Of a stretch of DNA of 7,729 nt, positions 1-5,432 are shown piece after piece. The stretch's first letter is position 1; the number at the start of each line of letters is the position of its first letter. The translations under genes and the position numbers were made by a program. The notes under the pieces are model-generated. The model did no database searches. It had not been told where the DNA came from and saw nothing but the letters and a program-made list of their open reading frames with translations. Source of the DNA: Azophilus sp964348115 (GTDB lineage: Bacteria; Pseudomonadota; Gammaproteobacteria; Pseudomonadales; Azotimanducaceae); the NCBI GenBank assembly GCA_964348115.1, contig CAYGBY010000187.1, positions 1 through 7,729 of the forward strand, read 5' to 3'.

Positions 1-95
1 TTCTATGGCGTAGATCGTGGGGGGCGGCGTGCAATTCCCGATGGAACTAGAGCGCACGGCTGAACGGGTGCCTGACGAATGCGAAGCTGAAATAG

Positions 96-389
96 CCCCT
101 GGACGGCATCGGCGGAGAACCCAAATCAAGCTTGCCGAACACCATGACCCTGGAGAGCCTGACCCACCGGCAAGCCTCGCGCAACGAAGCCATCACCAGC
201 CTGTTGGCCCGCTGCCCAGTCGAGGGAGACGAGTTCCGGCGCCATAGAAGGCGCATCATGGACAAGCGCGGCGAAGGTTTGCCGATCATCCTGTCAAGCA
301 GCAAGGCACTTTCCGTCAACTTGCCGAAGTATCAGCTTAGGGACGACTCCGAGCTGCTGCTGACCATCCATGCGGCGATTGCGGGCTAG
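96..389 (+). pseudogene. C-terminal remnant of AlbA_2/divergent-AAA (RecG-like) ATP-binding regulator
   Basis: This is an open frame bounded upstream by a TAG at 93-95 and ending with TAG at 387-389. Third codon positions are overwhelmingly G or C, as expected for real coding DNA. The peptide reads LPNTMTLESLTHRQASRNEA, then MDKRGEGLPIIL and DDSELLLTIHAA. From memory this matches the C-terminal part of COG2865-type proteins (Schlafen/AlbA_2 plus divergent AAA), in which LPNTMT.ESL, RN..I..LL.RC and MDKRGEGVP are recurrent. The family is normally several hundred residues long, and the AlbA nucleotide-binding half is missing: upstream of about position 120 the frame soon stops and no continuation is visible. 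It could in principle be translated from TTG 132 or ATG 144 (the latter would give about 81 residues), but a truncated relic is more likely. The family assignment is fairly good; non-functionality is inferred. Confidence 0.6.
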
Positions 390-876
390 TAGGGACATGC
401 GAGCCGAGGAACCCAAGGAGAAGGGTACGGTTCTCGAAGCGCTGGCGTCTTCACTGCATAACGCGACCCGGTTCACTTTGGTTTGGTGGGCGATTTCCTG
501 TCGGAGTGCTGGAGCCGGCTGCGCACCGGCGGCTTTCCGCACGCAAGCAGTTGTTCCAACTCTCCGATGACATGGCCACGCGGATCAATGTCCAGTTCTA
601 CTCGGACACGCCGGATGCGTTGCTCAAGGCGTTGTTGGAGTAGTTGCAGTCCCGCATCCCAAACGAGTATGTTCAGCAATTCGCGGCCATGTGGCCCTTT
701 GCCAAAGGCGTTGGACCAGGACCGATGTGGATGGATCATCCCAGTTTTCGTGTTTTTTGCTCCCGAATTGGGAAAATTCCCGAGGAAATTCGCTGCGGCG
801 CAGACTCGGGGACTGGTGCTGGATGCAGCCCGGTGGCGGCAGGCTCTAGGGTGCCAACCGAGCTGAGGCCGCGATC
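390..876. other. Gene-poor stretch upstream of the LLM gene
   Basis: No intact gene is supported here. It holds the degraded coding-like segment described separately (about 530-790). It also has a short T- and A-rich patch around 748-790, containing a run of six Ts near 753-758 and a small GGGA/TCCC inverted repeat at 770-781, where a promoter for the downstream gene block could lie. I could not place convincing -35 and -10 boxes. The sequence immediately before the ATG at 877 has only a weak purine-rich match (GAGC/GAGG, 860-868) to a Shine-Dalgarno. Confidence 0.4.
530..790 (+). pseudogene. Decayed coding fragment with in-frame TAG
   Basis: One frame reads coherently across 530-640 (KQLFQLSDDMATRINVQF, then SDTPDALLKALLE), meets TAG at 641-643, and continues in the same frame as LQSRIPNEYVQQFAAMWPFA and MWMDHPSFRVFCSRIG to about 790. 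Third-position G/C is high up to about 690 and weaker afterwards. The ending HPSFRVFCSRIG vaguely resembles the tail of TPR-type adenylate cyclase or transcriptional regulators, where a segment like 'hPrF..l.rriGl..yW' is common. That resemblance is weak and I do not assign a family. No start codon with a ribosome site was found. It may instead be chance open frame, but the amino-acid texture on both sides of the TAG suggests a broken gene. Confidence 0.3.
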
Positions 877-2001
877 ATGAGATTCAACCTCTTCGTTTAT
901 TGCACCGTCGGTCGGCGGCAGGAACTCGAAGCGGGCATGGCCGGGCGCAACCGCGGGCTGTACCAGCGCATGCTCCAGGAACTCGGCCGCTACGCCCGCT
1001 TCGCCGAGCAGCGCGGCTACTTTGGCTTTGGGCACCCGGAGCACCACCTGCAGATCGAGGGCTTCGAAGCCTCCAACGACCCTTGCCTGATGGCTAGCTG
1101 GCTGGGCCGCCACACCAGCAGCATGCGCATCGTCACCTGCGGCTTTGTCTCCACCGCCAACAACCCCTTGGCCACGGCGGAGAAGATCGCTACCTTGGAC
1201 CACATGCTCGGCGGCCGCTTTGGCGTGGGCTTGGTGCGCGGCTACCAGGCCCGCTGGGTGGAGAATTTCAAGGTGCGCCCGGAGCTTAGGGCGGTGGGCC
1301 CTTGGACCAAGGGCACCGCGGACGATGACTTGAACCGGGAATACTTCACGGAGTTCGTGGAGGTGGTGGTCAAGGCGTTGGCCAGCGAGACGTTCAGCCA
1401 CCAAGGCAAGTTCTGGCGTTTTCCGCCGCCGGGGTTCACCAACCCCCATGACCACCAGGTGTACGCCAATTTTGGTCAAGGGGTGGATGCGGACATGCGC
1501 GTTCGCGAAGTGGGCATTGCCCCTAGGCCCCTGCAGGAGGAGATTCCCCTTTATGGCGGCTTCTCCGCCAGCCTGCGCACGGCCAAATTCTGGGCCCGCT
1601 ACAAGGGCCGTCCCATCGTGCTGTCGGGCAATGCGGAATTCCTGCAAGTGCTCTGGCAGGCGTGGAACGAGGAGGCGCGCGCCCACGGCCACCAGACCCG
1701 TCCTGGTGATGAGGCCTGTTGGGGCGGCATCATGGTGTGTGCGGAAACGGACGCCAAGGCGCAGGCTCTGTTCGAAGACATGGAATGGTTCTGGAACACT
1801 TGGTCCGTGCCCTTTGGCCAGCAGATGCCGGAACTGCTGGTGGGTTCGCCAGATACCCTGAACCGGGAGATCGAAAGGGTGTCCGCGGCCGTGCCCATCG
1901 AGGATGTCTTTTTGCTGATTCCCGCCGGCATCCACAGCCCGGCGCAGATCGAGGATTCCCTGGACCTCTTCGCCCGCAAGGTGATGCCGAACTGGGGCTG
2001 A
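877..2001 (+). CDS. LLM class flavin-dependent oxidoreductase (luciferase-like monooxygenase)
   Basis: The predicted protein has 374 residues, typical for bacterial luciferase-like (PF00296) monooxygenases, which use reduced FMN or F420 to oxygenate or oxidise a substrate in a TIM-barrel fold. Visible family marks are an N-terminal strand MRFNLFVYC, a charged helix ending AEQRGYFGFG, the loop HPEHHLQIEGF (residues 53-63; luciferases have E-H-H/F here), the block ATAEKIATLDHMLGGRFGVG (99-118) with the usual GGR..GVG turn, and the C-terminal VGSPDTLNREIERV (322-335) typical of the family. The start ATG at 877 gives the expected N-terminus. The neighbour begins 3 nt after its stop, so it is probably the first gene of an operon. 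Redox cofactor and substrate cannot be told from the sequence. A full-length antisense open frame on the other strand is a compositional shadow. Confidence 0.93.
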   Translation: MRFNLFVYCTVGRRQELEAGMAGRNRGLYQRMLQELGRYARFAEQRGYFGFGHPEHHLQIEGFEASNDPCLMASWLGRHTSSMRIVTCGFVSTANNPLATAEKIATLDHMLGGRFGVGLVRGYQARWVENFKVRPELRAVGPWTKGTADDDLNREYFTEFVEVVVKALASETFSHQGKFWRFPPPGFTNPHDHQVYANFGQGVDADMRVREVGIAPRPLQEEIPLYGGFSASLRTAKFWARYKGRPIVLSGNAEFLQVLWQAWNEEARAHGHQTRPGDEACWGGIMVCAETDAKAQALFEDMEWFWNTWSVPFGQQMPELLVGSPDTLNREIERVSAAVPIEDVFLLIPAGIHSPAQIEDSLDLFARKVMPNWG

Positions 2002-2004
2002 GGG

Positions 2005-3333
2005 ATGGCTGCAACCAGGCAACCTCAGGCTGCGGCTGGCGGCTTGCAGCGGCCTTTCGATACAGGGCGACTTCCGCGACCCCAACAAGGAGATGGCCCT
2101 GTCCAAGGCGGCGGCTTGCAGCGGCGTTCCAACGCAGGGGGACTTCCGCCGCGGGCTGAAGGTACGCTGCGCGGCAAGGCGGCGGTGGTGGGCGTGGGCG
2201 AAACGGAATATTTCAAGCGCGGCCAAGCGCCGCACCCGGAGTTCAGGCTGGCGCTGGAGGCCATCCTCAATGCCTGCGAGAGCGCTGAGGTCTCTCCTGA
2301 GGATATCGACGGCTTCGCTTCCTACAGCAATGATCGCAGCGACCCGTCCCGTCTGGCCGCCGCCCTTGGCTGCCGGGAGCTGCGCTTCGCCAACATGCAA
2401 TGGGGCGGTGGCGGGGGCGGCGGATCGGCCGCCCTAGCCAACGCAGCCGCGGCCATCGCCGTGGGCATTGCGGATTGCGTGGTGGTGTTCCGGGCCTTGG
2501 CCCAGGGGCAATTCGGGCGGTTTGGGCAGGGGCCGCAGCGTAAGGTGGCGCGCGGCGAAGCGGCCCACACCGTCCCCTACGGGCTGATGTCGCCAGCGCA
2601 GATGTTCGCCATGAAGGTGCGGCGTTTCATGCACCAGCATGGGGTGCGCCAGGAAGCCCTGCGGGCCATCGCCCTGGCCTCCTATCACCATGCCCAACAG
2701 AACCCCCGCGCGGTGATGTACGGCCGCCCCCTCGACGAGCGGACCTACGACAGTTCCCGTTGGATTGTGGAGCCCTTCCACCTGTATGACTGCTGCCTGG
2801 AGAACGACGGCGCCGCGGCCATGCTGCTGGTGGCCGGCGAGCGGGCCAAGGACTTTCCGCACCCGCCGGCCTATCTGCTTGGCGCCGCCGCCGGTTCCCA
2901 GCACCGCGCCGCAGCACCCGTGCACAATGCCCCGGACTACGCCACTTCCGGCTTCAAGACCCTGGCGCCGCGCCTATACGCCATGGCGGGGGTGGGGCCA
3001 GGCGATGTTGACGTGCTGCAAAGCTACGAGAACTTCACCGGCGGGGTGCTGATGGCGTTGGTGGAGCATGGCTTCTGCGGCCCTGACCAATGCAACGGGT
3101 TCTTCACCAAGGAGCGTTTTTTGGCCCCGGATGGCGAGCTGCCCCTCAACACCAGCGGCGGCAACTTGGCTGAATGCTACATGCACGGCCTAGGCCTGAA
3201 TGTGGAGGCGGTGCGCCAACTTTGGGGCCATTCCACCAGCCAGGTGCGGAACGCGGAGGTGTCCATGGTCATCTCCGGCCCGATGGTCAGCCCGGCCAGT
3301 TGCTGCATCTTCGGCGGTGCGGCGACGCTGTGA
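2005..3333 (+). CDS. Thiolase-like / lipid-transfer-protein family protein with repeat-derived N-terminal extension
   Basis: This is a 442-residue frame. From residue 55 (LRGKAAVVGVGETEYFKRG) it follows the thiolase-like lipid-transfer (SCP-x/Ltp) family, leaving about 388 residues, the family's normal length. Family marks are the YDCCLENDGAAAML block (261-274), LQSYENFTGG (338-347), LNTSGGNLAE (381-390) and MHGLGLN (393-399). Where catalytic thiolases have the acylated cysteine, this protein has MQWGGGGGGGSAAL (131-144), so classical thiolysis is unlikely. Some non-thiolytic relatives are retro-aldolases. Residues 12 to about 50 come from two copies of a 72-bp repeat (see repeat entries). 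The ATG at 2005 has only a poorly spaced GAGGG touching it; GTG 2185 is an alternative start but would cut the first strand. Its 3' end overlaps the DUF35 gene, the usual partner. Function is firm at family level, substrate unknown. Confidence 0.88.
   Translation: MAATRQPQAAAGGLQRPFDTGRLPRPQQGDGPVQGGGLQRRSNAGGLPPRAEGTLRGKAAVVGVGETEYFKRGQAPHPEFRLALEAILNACESAEVSPEDIDGFASYSNDRSDPSRLAAALGCRELRFANMQWGGGGGGGSAALANAAAAIAVGIADCVVVFRALAQGQFGRFGQGPQRKVARGEAAHTVPYGLMSPAQMFAMKVRRFMHQHGVRQEALRAIALASYHHAQQNPRAVMYGRPLDERTYDSSRWIVEPFHLYDCCLENDGAAAMLLVAGERAKDFPHPPAYLLGAAAGSQHRAAAPVHNAPDYATSGFKTLAPRLYAMAGVGPGDVDVLQSYENFTGGVLMALVEHGFCGPDQCNGFFTKERFLAPDGELPLNTSGGNLAECYMHGLGLNVEAVRQLWGHSTSQVRNAEVSMVISGPMVSPASCCIFGGAATL
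2038..2077 (+). repeat. Direct repeat copy A (72-bp period) at thiolase 5' end
   Basis: This 40-bp segment begins GGCGGCTTGCAGCGGC and ends GACTTCCGC. It matches the segment at 2110-2149 at 34 of 40 positions by hand alignment. It lies in the open frame of the thiolase gene and encodes GGLQRPFDTGRLP. The segment to the next copy (2078-2109) completes a 72-bp unit, so the repeat keeps frame as a 24-residue unit. Confidence 0.75.
2110..2149 (+). repeat. Direct repeat copy B (72-bp period) at thiolase 5' end
   Basis: This is the second copy of the unit at 2038-2077, sharing GGCGGCTTGCAGCGGC at its start and GACTTCCGC at its end, with six substitutions between the copies. It encodes GGLQRRSNAGGLP in the thiolase frame and is followed about 17 bp later by the family-conserved LRGKAAVVGVG. 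The style (GC-rich, reading as short Leu-Gln/Gly-Gly repeats) resembles interspersed intergenic repeats of GC-rich proteobacteria, but I cannot name a family. Confidence 0.75.
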
Positions 3334-3770
3334 ACACGCCCTATTTGCGTCTAGGGCTCGCGCAGCCGGCGCCGGCGCTCGATGGGCTGGACGCACCCTA
3401 TTGGGAAGGCTTGGCGCAGGAGCGGCTGCTGTTGCAGCGCTGTCGAAGCTGCGGCGCCTGGCAATGGGGACCCGAGTGGATCTGCCATCGCTGCCTGAGT
3501 TTCGATCTGGGCTTTGAGCAGACCGAGCCCGTTGGGCGCCTCTACAGCTACCAGCGCGTTTGGCATCCTGTGCATCCGGCGCTCCGGGAACAGGGGCCCT
3601 ATCTCGTGGTGTTGGTGGAGCTGCCCCAAGCCGACGGGGTGCGCCTAGTGGGCAACCTGCTGGGAGACCCGCTGCAGGAGGTGCGCATCGGCGCCGAGGT
3701 GACCGGCGCGTTCGAACGCCATCCCGACGCGCAGCCGCCCTTTACGCTGCTGCAGTGGCGGGTAAACTAA
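3330..3770 (+). CDS. Zn-ribbon / OB-fold (DUF35) protein, thiolase partner
   Basis: This is a 146-residue protein starting at GTG 3330, whose last two bases open the TGA of the thiolase gene (GTGA, 4-nt overlap), indicating translational coupling. A helical N-terminus (PYWEGLAQERLLLQRC) leads into a four-cysteine zinc ribbon: C38-x2-C41 and C52-x2-C55 (CRSC, then CHRC). It is followed by the OB-fold with GRLYSYQRVWHPVHPA, YLVVLVELPQADGVRLVGNL and a C-terminal PPFTLLQWRV strand. This is the standard DUF35/PF12172-PF01796 arrangement at its usual length. Such proteins bind thiolase-like proteins and are needed for acyl-CoA binding or activity of the complex, as in sterol side-chain retro-aldolases. 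The first gene upstream in the same frame has no better start, and the overlap makes the GTG choice fairly safe. All four ligands are intact. Confidence 0.92.
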   Translation: MNTPYLRLGLAQPAPALDGLDAPYWEGLAQERLLLQRCRSCGAWQWGPEWICHRCLSFDLGFEQTEPVGRLYSYQRVWHPVHPALREQGPYLVVLVELPQADGVRLVGNLLGDPLQEVRIGAEVTGAFERHPDAQPPFTLLQWRVN

Positions 3771-3813
3771 AGCGATGGGCCGTTTGGCGAATTAGCATTA
3801 TGCGGGTTAGATC

Positions 3814-3821
3814 AGGGGGTG
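3814..3821 (+). promoter_or_regulatory. Ribosome binding site fixing the amidohydrolase start
   Basis: AGGGGGTG lies about 5-8 nt before ATG 3827. It favours that ATG over the in-frame ATG at 3800, which has no such site upstream, and over the longer frame that runs back through the DUF35 gene. Confidence 0.55.
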
Positions 3822-3826
3822 AACCA

Positions 3827-5041
3827 ATGAACGATGAACCAATGCGCGACGCCGCCAACGCTTGGCGCAAGGAGACGCCGGGCGCCGAGGGCTGGACCCG
3901 CTCCGCCCGCCCGAACGCCGCCAACAAGTACTTCATGGTGTCGGCGGACTGCCACGCCAACGAGCCGAACGACTTCCTGGCCAGCCGCATAGAGGCGAAG
4001 TTCAAGCACCGGCTGCCCCGGGTGGAGGTGGACGACAAAGGCGAGCGCTGGCAGATCACCGAGGGCTACCGGCCTTCGCGCATCCGCTTCAAGCGGCCTT
4101 TGGAAGGGGAGGATGGCCTGCGCAACGCCTCCGGCGCCACGCCGCAGGGGCGCCTGAAGGATATGGCGGCGGACGGCGTAGATGCGGAGATCATCTTTCC
4201 CAACAAAGGCTTGGCGATGTGGGCCACGCCGGATCCGGTGTTCGCCATGGCCTGCTGCCGCTGTTGGAACGACTGGGCTTGGGATACCTTCGGCCCCTAT
4301 AACGACCGCATGTCGCCCATGGCCTGCTTGGCCACCGGCGATATCGAGGGCAGCATCGCGGAGGTGCAGCGGGCCGCCAAGTTGGGTTTTCGCGGCCTGA
4401 CCCTGCCCAGCAAGCCCATCTTTGGCCCTCATGACGCCCGTCAACCGAACTACAACCTGCCCATGTTCGACCCGCTGTGGGCGGCCATTCAGGACGTGCG
4501 CCTGCCCATGACCTTCCATGTCTCCACCGGGCGGGATCCGCGCGCCGCCAAGGGCAACGGCGGCGCCGTCATCAACTATGTCTCGCACTCCCTGGCGCCC
4601 ACCATCGAGCCGTTGGCGAACCTATGCGCTTCCGGCGTTCTGGAGCGCTTTCCGGGGTTGCGCTTCGCCACCATCGAGGCGGGCATTGGCTGGGTGGCTT
4701 GGGCCTTGGCCGCCATGGACGAAGCCTACAGGAAGCATCACATGTGGGTGCAGCCGAAGCTCTCCGGCCTGCCGTCGGATTACTTCCGCGCCCAAGGCAT
4801 GGCCAGCTTCCAGGAAGATGAGCCCGGCCTGCGGGACGCCCAAGCCCACGGCTTGGCCGGCAACTTCATGTGGGCCAACGACTATCCCCACCACGAAGGC
4901 ACTTGGCCCCACTCCGCCGCCGCCATCGAGCGCACCATGGGCTTTCTGACGGATGTGGAGCGGGCGCAGATTCTGGGGCTGAACGCCGCCCGTTTCTTTA
5001 ACTTCGAGACGCCGGCGGAAACCGCGCAAAACGCCGCCTGA
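3827..5041 (+). CDS. Amidohydrolase-2 family metal-dependent hydrolase
   Basis: This is a 404-residue TIM-barrel protein of the amidohydrolase-related family (PF04909), whose members include hydrolases and non-oxidative decarboxylases that use one divalent metal. Visible marks are the first strand FMVSADCHANEP (residues 36-47), with D41-x-H43 in the metal-ligand position; VDAEIIFPNKGLAMW (118-132); GFRGLTLPSKP (188-198); LPMTFHVSTGRDPR (226-239), with H231 as likely ligand; FATIEAGIGWVAWAL (280-294), with E284; and FMWANDYPHHEGTWPHS (347-363), with D352 as the catalytic/metal aspartate. It has no signal peptide, so it is cytosolic. It lies 56 bp after the DUF35 gene and is probably in the same transcript. 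The family does not give the substrate. The last codons (ETAQNAA) and the TGA are part of a 72-bp-spaced repeat with a second copy just downstream. Confidence 0.92.
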   Translation: MNDEPMRDAANAWRKETPGAEGWTRSARPNAANKYFMVSADCHANEPNDFLASRIEAKFKHRLPRVEVDDKGERWQITEGYRPSRIRFKRPLEGEDGLRNASGATPQGRLKDMAADGVDAEIIFPNKGLAMWATPDPVFAMACCRCWNDWAWDTFGPYNDRMSPMACLATGDIEGSIAEVQRAAKLGFRGLTLPSKPIFGPHDARQPNYNLPMFDPLWAAIQDVRLPMTFHVSTGRDPRAAKGNGGAVINYVSHSLAPTIEPLANLCASGVLERFPGLRFATIEAGIGWVAWALAAMDEAYRKHHMWVQPKLSGLPSDYFRAQGMASFQEDEPGLRDAQAHGLAGNFMWANDYPHHEGTWPHSAAAIERTMGFLTDVERAQILGLNAARFFNFETPAETAQNAA

Positions 5042-5048
5042 CCCAGAC
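5014..5048 (+). repeat. Direct repeat copy 1, spanning the amidohydrolase stop codon
   Basis: This 35-bp segment contains GCGCAAAACGCC and CCCAGAC, with the amidohydrolase TGA at 5039-5041 inside it. It matches 5086-5120 at 31 of 35 positions, 72 bp away. Similarity appears to trail on past both copies (GCATCCGG versus GCTTCGG), so the duplicated unit may be longer. Confidence 0.75.
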
Positions 5049-5085
5049 AAAGCATCCGGGAGAGCTGCACCTCCCCGACGTCCTT

Positions 5086-5120
5086 GGTGGAAACTGCGCA
5101 AAACGCCACCCGACCCAGAC
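5086..5120 (+). repeat. Direct repeat copy 2 downstream of the amidohydrolase gene
   Basis: This is a copy of 5014-5048 with four substitutions. One of these turns the TGA stop of copy 1 into CGA. The copy lies in the same frame as the upstream gene (72 bp is 24 codons) and would read VETAQNATRPRQ, echoing the protein's final AETAQNAA. Confidence 0.75.
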
Positions 5121-5333
5121 AGGGCTTCGGATCGCAGCACCGGCCGCCACGGACAGGGCCCCGTCACCCAGTTCGCCAAGCTGACGCTTTGCATTAGGTT
5201 GCTCATGCCGCTGCCGTCGCGTTTGCGTTCCACGTGGCGAATTATGTTCTTCCAGACGTAAATTTCTTGCTATGTGGTTTAGTTTTAGCGGTGTTTTTCG
5301 ATAGCGCGGAGGAGCGCGGCCTGTTCCTGCAGT

Positions 5334-5380
5334 GCGGCCATTCCCGTTGGGCGCCGTGCAGGTCTTCCAACGGGGGCCGC
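5334..5380 (+). other. Strong interrupted hairpin upstream of the serine hydrolase gene
   Basis: GCGGCC (5334-5339) and CCCGTTGG (5343-5350) pair perfectly with CCAACGGG (5367-5374) and GGCCGC (5375-5380). This forms a 14-bp GC-rich stem with a 3-nt ATT bulge on the left arm only and a 16-nt loop. No run of T follows it, so it does not look like a classical intrinsic terminator. It lies about 50 bp before the TTG start of the next gene and may be a structured leader, a degenerate REP-type element or an operator. Confidence 0.6.
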
Positions 5381-5421
5381 AATTCCGTATGTTGCACCTC
5401 TTTCACTCTTTCATTGGCCAC

Positions 5422-5426
5422 GGAGG
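5422..5426 (+). promoter_or_regulatory. Shine-Dalgarno supporting the TTG start at 5433
   Basis: GGAGG lies 6 nt before TTG 5433. There is no suitable in-frame ATG nearby that would preserve the N-terminal helix, so this site decides the start. Confidence 0.65.
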
Positions 5427-5432
5427 CCCACA

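Larger units (their letters stand above)
5042..5432. other. Intergenic region between amidohydrolase and serine hydrolase genes
   Basis: This gap of about 390 bp holds no convincing gene. From 5' to 3' it contains the rest of the 72-bp-spaced repeat pair, an AT-rich stretch around 5238-5305 unlike its surroundings and therefore the likeliest promoter zone (no confident -35/-10 pair), and the long hairpin at 5334-5380. After the amidohydrolase TGA the same reading frame stays open to a TAG at 5195-5197, which suits a duplicated gene tail. No T-tailed terminator was seen after the amidohydrolase gene. Confidence 0.5.

Noticed and set aside
370..570. Short frame with KEKGTVLEAL, superficially like the start of translation initiation factor IF-1
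   Set aside because: Only a handful of residues match, the rest of the OB-fold is absent, and the frame overlaps the end of the AlbA remnant.
2038..2149. Possible CRISPR or tandem array
   Set aside because: There are only two imperfect copies, with a spacing that keeps reading frame, and no further units or cas genes.
736..2400. 554-residue open frame on the minus strand
   Set aside because: It is antisense to the well-supported LLM gene and the thiolase 5' end, has a His/Ala/Arg/Gly-rich composition typical of the shadow frame of GC-rich genes, and shows no recognisable domain.
3560..3826. Upstream extension of the amidohydrolase frame inside the DUF35 gene
   Set aside because: The extension is the out-of-frame reading of the DUF35 gene, and the AGGGGG site plus the family N-terminus support ATG 3827.
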